Below are positions 1 through 6,163 of a DNA stretch of 6,163 nt, piece after piece. The stretch is taken from positions 1 to 6,163 of the forward strand of contig DGKN01000092.1 of NCBI GenBank assembly GCA_002387005.1. Reading direction: 5' to 3'. The stretch comes from Propionibacteriaceae bacterium UBA4569 (GTDB taxonomy: Bacteria; Actinomycetota; Actinomycetes; Propionibacteriales; Propionibacteriaceae). The translations under genes and the position numbers were made by a program. How positions within the stretch are numbered: position 1 is the first letter of the stretch; each line of letters starts with the position of its first letter. Under the pieces are notes generated by a model. The model did not search any database and was not told where the DNA came from. It saw only the letters and a list, made by a program, of their open reading frames with translations.

Positions 1-182
1 ATGCCGCAGGCCAGGGCCAGCCCCATGCCAGGGAAGGAGACGTCGATCCACGACGCCCCGGCGCCATGGGCGATCGCCGGGATGAGCAGGCCAAGCGCCA
101 GCCAGATCAGGCAGGTGAGGGCGGTGTAGCCCAGCATGCGAAGCCAGCTGAACTCGGTCACGGGTGCGATCTTGTTCGTCAT
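1..182 (-). CDS. Unrecognised membrane protein, N-terminal fragment (gene runs off the left edge)
   Basis: An open frame starts at an ATG (182-180) and stays open to the window edge, giving 60 residues beginning MTNKIAPVTEF. A short N-terminal segment with Lys4 and Arg15 is followed by one convincing hydrophobic helix at about residues 17-38 (rich in Leu, Ile, Ala, with Trp27). A polar loop with Trp45 and Asp47 follows, and a second hydrophobic stretch begins near residue 53. This looks like the start of a polytopic inner-membrane protein with no cleavable signal peptide. A GGA lies 9 nt before the ATG as a weak ribosome binding site. It is co-oriented with the lipoprotein gene upstream but separated from it by 91 bp containing a hairpin, so it may be a separate transcription unit. 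I do not recognise the family and the visible part is too short to assign a function. That a coding start lies here is fairly likely, but the evidence is only the open frame, the hydrophobicity and the context. Confidence 0.6.
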   Translation of the reverse strand, partial: MTNKIAPVTEFSWLRMLGYTALTCLIWLALGLLIPAIAHGAGASWIDVSFPGMGLALACG

Positions 183-236
183 GCGCCCATTCCAGTGCTG
201 CAGGGCATCACCGCGGATCGATCGTGGGTTGGTCCG

Positions 237-260
237 GGCCTCATCCCGCAGTATGAGGCC
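237..260 (-). terminator. Hairpin after the lipoprotein gene, possible terminator
   Basis: A perfect 8-bp inverted repeat (ggcctcat at 237-244 and atgaggcc at 253-260) encloses an 8-nt loop. It begins 13 nt past the stop codon of the GH3 lipoprotein gene. No T-rich tract follows on the minus strand, so it is not a canonical intrinsic terminator, although high-GC actinobacteria often have hairpins without a U-tract. It could instead stabilise the 3' end of the mRNA. The position is right; the function is inferred. Confidence 0.4.
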
Positions 261-273
261 AGCGCCACCAGCC

Positions 274-1503
274 TCAGCGCGAGCACTCCAGCAGGCCCGC
301 TTTCGACTTGAGCTCGAGCACGCGTTCGACGTGGTCGTCCAGGGTCGCCGCGAAGGCCTGGTCCTGCTGGGCCTTGGCCAGCATCGCCTCCACCATGTCG
401 TCCATCGTGGCGGCGTCCGCGTTGATCACGATGTCGCCGCCAGCCTCGATGAAGCGCAGACCGCGCTCCGCCGCGGGGACGTCGGAGACCGCCTCGGCCG
501 CGCCGATGTCGTCGCTGATCACGACGCCCTGCCAACCCAGCTTGTCGCGCAGCAGTTCGGTGACGATCTTGCGGCTGAACACGGCATGGACGCCGGGATC
601 GATCTTGTCGTACTTGACCGAGCCGACCATGATCGAGTCGGTGCCGGCGGCGATGGCGGCGGCGAAGGTCGCCACATCGTCACCCGTGGTGACCGAGTCG
701 GTCGCGGCGGCGAAATCGGTGTTCTGCTCCACCCGTCCGATGCCGGGGAAGTGCTTTGCCGACGTGACGATGCCCGCCTCATGAAGCCCCTCGATGACGG
801 CGCCGAGGTTGGTGGCAACGGTCTGCTCTTCGCTACCGTAGCCACGGCCCAACTGGCCGATGGGGGCATTGGAACTGGTCTTGTCAGCCGGGACGAGGTC
901 GGCCACGGGCGCCAGGTCGTAGCGGACGCCCGCGGTGTGCAGCTGCTTGCCCCAGGTCGTCCACTTCGCGGTGAGGTCGGATGGTGACAGCTCGGACTGC
1001 GCGGCGGCGCTCGGGATGTCACCGAAGCCGGTTCCGGTCAGGCGCTGCACCTGACCGCCCTCCTGATCGACGGCCACCATGATCGGCACCGCGCCAGCAG
1101 CTGTCTGGATGCGCGCGCTCATCGAGGCGACCTGCCCCAAGCCCTTGGGTGGCTGCCCGAGGTAGAGCACGGACCCGATGCCGAATTCCTCCACCACCTG
1201 GCGCAGGTCCGGATCGAAGGTGGCGCCGGTGGTGGCGACCATGAACAACTGGCCGACCTTCTGGGTGATGTCCAGGCCCTCGGCCAGGCTGCGGCAGCTC
1301 GGGCTGCTGGCGGCAGACGCCGAGGCGGACCCAGTCGCCGACGTGGACCCCGAGGCCGCGTTGCCGGAGCCGGTCGATTCCAGAGCGCTGCTCGCCGCGG
1401 ACGTCGTGGCGTCAGGACTGGTGCTGGACGAGCCGGTGCCGGCGCAGGCGCTCAAGGCCAGGGCAGGCACCATCAGCACCGCGGCAAGGGCGCGACGCGT
1501 CAT
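274..1503 (-). CDS. Glycoside hydrolase family 3 (NagZ-like) lipoprotein
   Basis: A 409-residue exported lipoprotein. Residues 1-20 form a lipoprotein signal peptide: Arg3-Arg4, a hydrophobic core, then lipobox L-S-A-C with Cys20 as the lipidated residue. Residues 21-69 are a low-complexity Ser/Ala/Thr/Gly linker that would reach through the wall. Residues 70-409 are a family 3 N-terminal TIM-barrel domain. Hallmarks are the DQEGG motif (146-150, VDQEGGQVQRL), N-A-P-I-G ending in Arg220, K250-H251-F-P-G, and S330-D331-D332, the usual nucleophile site. NagZ enzymes of this fold remove beta-N-acetylglucosamine from peptidoglycan fragments. Here the loop after KHFPG lacks the canonical Asp-Ser-His dyad and reads N261-T262-D263, so specificity and even activity are uncertain. 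Cys70 and Cys406 bracket the domain and could form a disulfide. The ATG overlaps the mtr stop (ATGA) with a GGAG 8 nt upstream, implying translational coupling. The fold is confident; the substrate is unknown. Confidence 0.9.
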   Translation of the reverse strand: MTRRALAAVLMVPALALSACAGTGSSSTSPDATTSAASSALESTGSGNAASGSTSATGSASASAASSPSCRSLAEGLDITQKVGQLFMVATTGATFDPDLRQVVEEFGIGSVLYLGQPPKGLGQVASMSARIQTAAGAVPIMVAVDQEGGQVQRLTGTGFGDIPSAAAQSELSPSDLTAKWTTWGKQLHTAGVRYDLAPVADLVPADKTSSNAPIGQLGRGYGSEEQTVATNLGAVIEGLHEAGIVTSAKHFPGIGRVEQNTDFAAATDSVTTGDDVATFAAAIAAGTDSIMVGSVKYDKIDPGVHAVFSRKIVTELLRDKLGWQGVVISDDIGAAEAVSDVPAAERGLRFIEAGGDIVINADAATMDDMVEAMLAKAQQDQAFAATLDDHVERVLELKSKAGLLECSR

Positions 1504-2906
1504 GCGTCCAGCTCCAGGCCCAGTAGTGCGTTCTCGATGACCTCGGTCAGCGCGGGATGGATCCAGTACTGGCCGCGCGCCATCTCCCGCACGCCCAGCC
1601 CGAAGCTCATCGCCTGCACCAGTGGCTGCAGCAGGGTGGAAGCCTGCGGGCCGACGATGTGCGCACCGAGCAACTGACCGGTCGCCGGGTCGGCGATCAA
1701 CTTGCAGAAGTGTTCCTGGTCTTCCAGCGCCCAGCCGTAGGCGACGTCCCCAAAGCGTTGCACCTTGGTGACGTAGCGGCGGCCCTGCTCGCGCAGTGAC
1801 TGCTCGGTGGCGCCGACGGCGGCCACCTGCGGGTCGCTGAACACCGCGTGCGGGATGAACCGGTGGTCGGTGCTGGCGAGGTCGTCGGGGTGCATGAGGT
1901 TGTGCTGCACGGTGCGGGCCTCGGCGTTGGCGACGTGCTTGAGCTGGGCGTGGGAACAGACGTCCCCGAGCGCCCAGATGCGTTCGTTGGTGGTGCGCTG
2001 GTGCGCGTCGACCACGACGAACCCGTCCTGATCCATCTCGACCCCGGCGGCAGACAGGTTGAGCGTGTCGCCATTGGGGATGCGGCCGGTGGCCTCCAGC
2101 ACCACCTCGGCCTCGTAGGAGTACTCGACCCCGTTCGCGTCGGTGGCGATCACCGCGACGGTGCCGTCGTCATTGGCCTCGTAGGCGCTGATGTCCTGGT
2201 TCAGCACCAGCCTGACCCGCTCGCCCATCAGCCGGGTGAACAACGCCGATACATCCTCGTCCTCCTTGCGCAGCAGCCGGGGCGACCGGTTGATCATGGT
2301 CACCTGGGTGCCGTAGGAGGAGAAGACGTGCGCGAACTCGGCCGCCACGAAGCCACCGCCGTGGATGATCATGCTCTTCGGCAGCGAGGGCAGGCGCATG
2401 ATCGTGTCGGAGGTGTGCACGGCCCCGGCGACCCGGGGGTCATTGAGACCGGGGAGGTCCTCGAAGCGGGCCCGCGAGCCGGCCGCGATGACGAACTGGT
2501 CGGCAGAGATCCGGTAGGGCTCGTCCTCGCCCTGGATGGCGATCTCGAGGGAGTCAGGGCCGACGAATCGGGCGGTGCCGGTGAACAGTTCCACATGGGG
2601 CTGCTGCTCGCGCCATTGCTTGCCGCCGGACGAAATGGGGTCGATGCGGCCGAAGATGCGGTCGCGGATCTCCTCGAAACGCACTCCTTCGAACCGGAGG
2701 TCGACCCCGAGCCGGCCCCCCTCCTCGGGGGAGCGGGCCAGATCGGCGGGCAGCACGAACATCTTGGTGGGGATGCAGCCGACATTCAGGCAGGTGCCGC
2801 CGAAGACGCCACGCTCCACGAGGGCTACTCGCTTGCCCTCGAAGCGCTCGTCGATGATTGCGTTGCCCGAACCGGACCCGATGATGCAGACGTCGAAGTG
2901 TTCCAT
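1500..2906 (-). CDS. mtr: Mycothione reductase (NADPH, FAD-dependent)
   Basis: A 468-residue cytosolic flavoprotein disulfide reductase that uses NADPH to reduce mycothione (mycothiol disulfide) to mycothiol, the main low-molecular-weight thiol of actinobacteria. The N-terminal FAD-binding motif is G10-S-G-S-G-N, followed by the redox-active pair in GGTCLNVGCIPTKM (Cys39, Cys44). A second Rossmann motif, HGGGFVAAEFAHVF (182-195), binds NADPH; Arg207 and Arg210 in INRSPR may contact the 2'-phosphate. The second FAD motif is ALGDV (G314-D315). The dimerisation domain ends with the catalytic His-Glu pair in WIHPALTEVIEN (His450, Glu455). Features separating it from lipoamide and glutathione reductases are the GSGSGN start, FGRIDPI (85-91), DVAYGWA (387-393) and ARGQYWIHPAL (443-453), all of which match my recollection of the Mycobacterium tuberculosis enzyme, which is of similar length. 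It starts one base after the SDR stop and overlaps the next gene by 4 bases. Confidence 0.96.
   Translation of the reverse strand: MEHFDVCIIGSGSGNAIIDERFEGKRVALVERGVFGGTCLNVGCIPTKMFVLPADLARSPEEGGRLGVDLRFEGVRFEEIRDRIFGRIDPISSGGKQWREQQPHVELFTGTARFVGPDSLEIAIQGEDEPYRISADQFVIAAGSRARFEDLPGLNDPRVAGAVHTSDTIMRLPSLPKSMIIHGGGFVAAEFAHVFSSYGTQVTMINRSPRLLRKEDEDVSALFTRLMGERVRLVLNQDISAYEANDDGTVAVIATDANGVEYSYEAEVVLEATGRIPNGDTLNLSAAGVEMDQDGFVVVDAHQRTTNERIWALGDVCSHAQLKHVANAEARTVQHNLMHPDDLASTDHRFIPHAVFSDPQVAAVGATEQSLREQGRRYVTKVQRFGDVAYGWALEDQEHFCKLIADPATGQLLGAHIVGPQASTLLQPLVQAMSFGLGVREMARGQYWIHPALTEVIENALLGLELDA
1512..1515 (-). promoter_or_regulatory. Ribosome binding site of the GH3 lipoprotein gene
   Basis: GGAG on the minus strand, 8 nt before the ATG at 1503, lying inside the last codons of mtr. 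It supports the start that gives a complete lipoprotein signal peptide and the 4-base overlap with mtr. Confidence 0.6.
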
Positions 2907-2907
2907 C

Positions 2908-3678
2908 TCAGGCTTTCCTGGTGGGACGGATGGCGAGCTTGGCGATCGGGAGCGAGATGCGCGCCGGTGCCAACTTCGCGACCGTCGCCTGGACGGCGTT
3001 GAAGCGTCCGTCGACGACGCTGGGGCGCCCCTGCTCCAGTGCCCTGAAGGTGCTGGCCACCACCTGCTCGGGGGTACGGCGGCGTGTCATGGCCGAGTCC
3101 TCCCCCGCATTGGCGAAGAAGGAGGTCTCGGTGGGGCCGGGGCAGATCGCGACCACCTTGACGCCCTGCGCCTTGACCTCCGCCCACAAGGCCTGGCTGA
3201 AACTGAGCACATAGGACTTGGTCGCCGCGTAGACGGCCATGGTGGGGATGGGCTGGAAGGCAGCCGTGGAGGCGACGTTGATGACCGTCCCCTCGCCGCG
3301 ACGGACCATCGCTGGGACGAAGGCGCTGCACAGGTCGGTGGGGGTGACGCAGTTCAGGGTGATCTCGGAGTGGACGCGATCGGGGTCCAGCTGGGAGAAC
3401 TCGCCCATCGTCCCGAAACCGGCGTTGTTCACCAGCACGTCCACCTCGACGCCCTGCGTCGTCAGTGCCGCGGCCAGCGCCCGTCCGGCGCCGTCGACGC
3501 CGAGGTCTTCGGAGTGCACCCTCACCTGAACCGAGTGGGCGGCAGACAACTCGCCGGCCAGGGCCTGCAACTTGTCCTGGCTGCGGGCGACCAGGATGAG
3601 GTCGTGGCCCTGCGCGGCGAGGTGGCGGGCATAGGCCTCACCCAGGCCACCCGATGCTCCGGTGATCAGTGCGTACAT
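2908..3678 (-). CDS. Short-chain dehydrogenase/reductase (classical SDR), substrate unknown
   Basis: A 256-residue Rossmann-fold NAD(P)H oxidoreductase. The cofactor motif TGASGGLG is at residues 6-13, and Arg32 after the second strand (LVARS) suggests NADP(H). NNAG is at 84-87. The catalytic tetrad is complete: Asn109, Ser137 (in INVAST), Tyr150 and Lys154 (YAATK). CPGPTET follows at 179-185. The overall pattern resembles the DltE/YqjQ-type SDRs (COG0300), which give no substrate by themselves. The C-terminus is Arg/Lys-rich and could be a weakly membrane-associated tail, but no clear helix is visible. I chose the ATG at 3678 because an AGTAGG lies 9 nt upstream; a GTG at 3684 in the same frame would add two residues (Met-Ser), but its spacing to that site is only 3 nt. 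The gene ends one base before mtr and begins 60 bp after ccsB. Association with mtr suggests an NADPH-linked role, but only by context. Confidence 0.93.
   Translation of the reverse strand: MYALITGASGGLGEAYARHLAAQGHDLILVARSQDKLQALAGELSAAHSVQVRVHSEDLGVDGAGRALAAALTTQGVEVDVLVNNAGFGTMGEFSQLDPDRVHSEITLNCVTPTDLCSAFVPAMVRRGEGTVINVASTAAFQPIPTMAVYAATKSYVLSFSQALWAEVKAQGVKVVAICPGPTETSFFANAGEDSAMTRRRTPEQVVASTFRALEQGRPSVVDGRFNAVQATVAKLAPARISLPIAKLAIRPTRKA
2913..2919 (-). promoter_or_regulatory. Ribosome binding site of mtr
   Basis: AGGAAAG on the minus strand, 7 nt before the mtr ATG (2906) and lying within the last codons of the SDR gene. It fixes the mtr start and shows that mtr translation initiates inside the upstream coding region, as expected for a shared transcript. 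Confidence 0.7.
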
Positions 3679-3684
3679 GGACAC

Positions 3685-3738
3685 CAGCCTACTGGCGGGC
3701 CTGGCGGTCCCCGCGCCGAGCTTCCCGCCGGCGGTGGC
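3685..3738 (-). other. Short spacer between ccsB and the SDR gene
   Basis: This 54-bp gap is the largest among the first five genes. It is very GC-rich and contains the loopless palindrome ccgccggcgg (3725-3734) just past the ccsB stop. I see no convincing promoter or terminator in it, so read-through from the cytochrome c genes into SDR-mtr is likely but a weak promoter cannot be excluded. Confidence 0.4.
3688..3693 (-). promoter_or_regulatory. Probable ribosome binding site of the SDR gene
   Basis: AGTAGG on the minus strand, 9 nt before the ATG at 3678 but only 3 nt before the alternative GTG at 3684, so it favours the ATG start. It is a moderate rather than strong match. Confidence 0.45.
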
Positions 3739-4628
3739 TCAGACGCCGGCGTAGGAGTGCAGGCCGCTGACCAGCAGGTTGATGCCGATGAAGTTGAACC
3801 AGAAGGAGATGACGCCGATGATCGCGATGATCGCGGCCGCGCGTCCCCGCCAGCCGGCGGTGGCTCGGGCGTGAAGGTAGGCCGCATAGACCACCCAGGT
3901 CACCAGTGCCCAGGTCTCCTTGGGGTCCCAGCCCCAGTAGCGGCCCCAGGCGTACTCGGCCCAGATTGACCCGGCAGCGATGGTGAAGGTCCAGACCGGG
4001 AAGGCGAAGGCCAGCGAGCGATAGGCCAACACGTCCAACTTCTTGGCGGTGGGCAACTTGGCGAGGTAGCCGGTGGTCACGGCGCCCTTGCCTTCGGCGC
4101 GGGCCCGCAGCAGGAACAGGATCGATGCTGCGCCGCCCACGTTGAAGGCGGCCCCCGAAATGCAGGCGGCGACGATGTGGATCACGAACCACACCGAGTG
4201 CAGAGCGGGAACCAGGTCGGCGACGGCGACGTAGAAGACCGTCGCGGCCAGGCCGAGACCGACGGCCAACAACAGGGTGACCGGCAGTCCGAGCCAGCGC
4301 ATCCCCCACCGGGTGGCCAGCGGCAGGTAGGCGATCGCGACGAACAGCAGCGCCGAGGCGGTGAACTCGTACATGTTTCCCCAGGGCGCGCGTCCGGCCG
4401 CGATGCCGCGGGTCACGACGCCGACCAGGTGGCTGGCGAAGGCCACCAGGGTCAGGCCCACCCCCATGCGTCCCCACATGTCCACCCGCAGCCGCTGCGC
4501 GCGGTTGGCCTCATCGGCCTCGATCGACAGCCCCCGCGCCGAGGCCCACTCGGCGGCATGCGCCATGAAGGCCAGCAGGTAGACGACGGCGGCCGTGACG
4601 ATGGCCAGGGCCGAGATCTCCGAGGTGC

Positions 4629-4632
<4 letters not shown>
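3739..4632 (-). CDS. ccsB: c-type cytochrome biogenesis protein CcsB (CcsA/ResC family haem handling protein)
   Basis: A 297-residue polytopic membrane protein of the System II cytochrome c maturation pathway; with ResB it moves haem across the membrane and attaches it to CXXCH motifs of apocytochromes. About eight hydrophobic segments can be seen (roughly residues 6-28, 52-74, 87-106, 113-137, 147-175, 207-224, 238-254 and 266-289). The signature tryptophan-rich haem-binding segment is W229-G-R-Y-W-G-W-D-P-K-E-T-W241. Histidines fit the family pattern: His68 and His152 in membrane segments, and His145 and His291 as likely outer-face haem ligands on either side of the Trp-rich segment. An upstream motif, RAPWGNMYEF (81-90), is also typical. 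The start is the ATG overlapping the resB TGA (ATGA) with AGGAG 5 nt upstream; the frame stays open further upstream but that stretch is resB coding. The same protein is called CcsA or ResC in other species. Confidence 0.95.

Positions 4633-6163
<1,531 letters not shown>

Noticed and set aside
216..223. Palindrome gatcgatc upstream of the left-edge gene as a regulator binding site
   Set aside because: Short and of a very common type; no paired half-sites or promoter elements that I can support nearby.
3725..3734. Palindrome ccgccggcgg just after the ccsB stop as a terminator or operator
   Set aside because: It has no loop and no T-tract, and such GC palindromes arise easily at this base composition. 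A 14-bp stretch overlapping it recurs at 3853-3866 inside ccsB, which also looks like chance composition.
2536..3969. A 477-codon open frame on the plus strand, and similar long plus-strand frames at 136-987, 1848-3002 and 4177-5364
   Set aside because: They run antisense to genes with clear family motifs, cross gene boundaries, show low-complexity Arg/Gly/Asp/His-rich composition and have no recognisable domain. They are expected by-products of high GC at third codon positions.

Overview
The window is GC-rich and gene-dense, and every gene I can support lies on the minus strand, so transcription runs from high to low coordinates. A clear mycothione reductase together with a System II (ResB/CcsB) cytochrome c assembly pair points to a high-GC Gram-positive bacterium of the Actinomycetota. 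I cannot name a genus from the sequence alone.

Layout in transcription order: (1) resB, entering from the right edge and missing its extreme N-terminus, ending in a tandem Asn-Pro-Thr repeat tail; (2) ccsB, overlapping resB by an ATGA; (3) after 60 bp, a short-chain dehydrogenase/reductase; (4) one base later, mtr (mycothione reductase); (5) overlapping mtr by another ATGA, a lipoprotein with a family 3 glycoside hydrolase (NagZ-like) domain whose usual NagZ catalytic Asp/His loop is altered; (6) after a hairpin that may be a terminator, the first 60 codons of an unrecognised membrane protein running off the left edge. The tight spacing and good Shine-Dalgarno sequences suggest that genes 1-5 are co-transcribed, at least in part.

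Functionally, resB and ccsB form the haem delivery and ligation complex for c-type cytochromes on the outer face of the membrane. Mtr keeps the cytosolic thiol mycothiol reduced using NADPH. The SDR is an oxidoreductase of unknown substrate, and the lipoprotein probably acts on cell-wall or other extracellular glycans. A link between cytochrome c thiol chemistry and mycothiol recycling is possible but inferred only from adjacency. Several long plus-strand open frames exist, but they are GC-driven shadows of these genes.

I see no mobile element, CRISPR array, RNA gene or obviously novel multi-gene system. The points most worth a second look are the altered catalytic loop of the lipoprotein, the 15-bp coding repeat at the resB/ccsB junction, and the tight coupling of SDR, mtr and lipoprotein.
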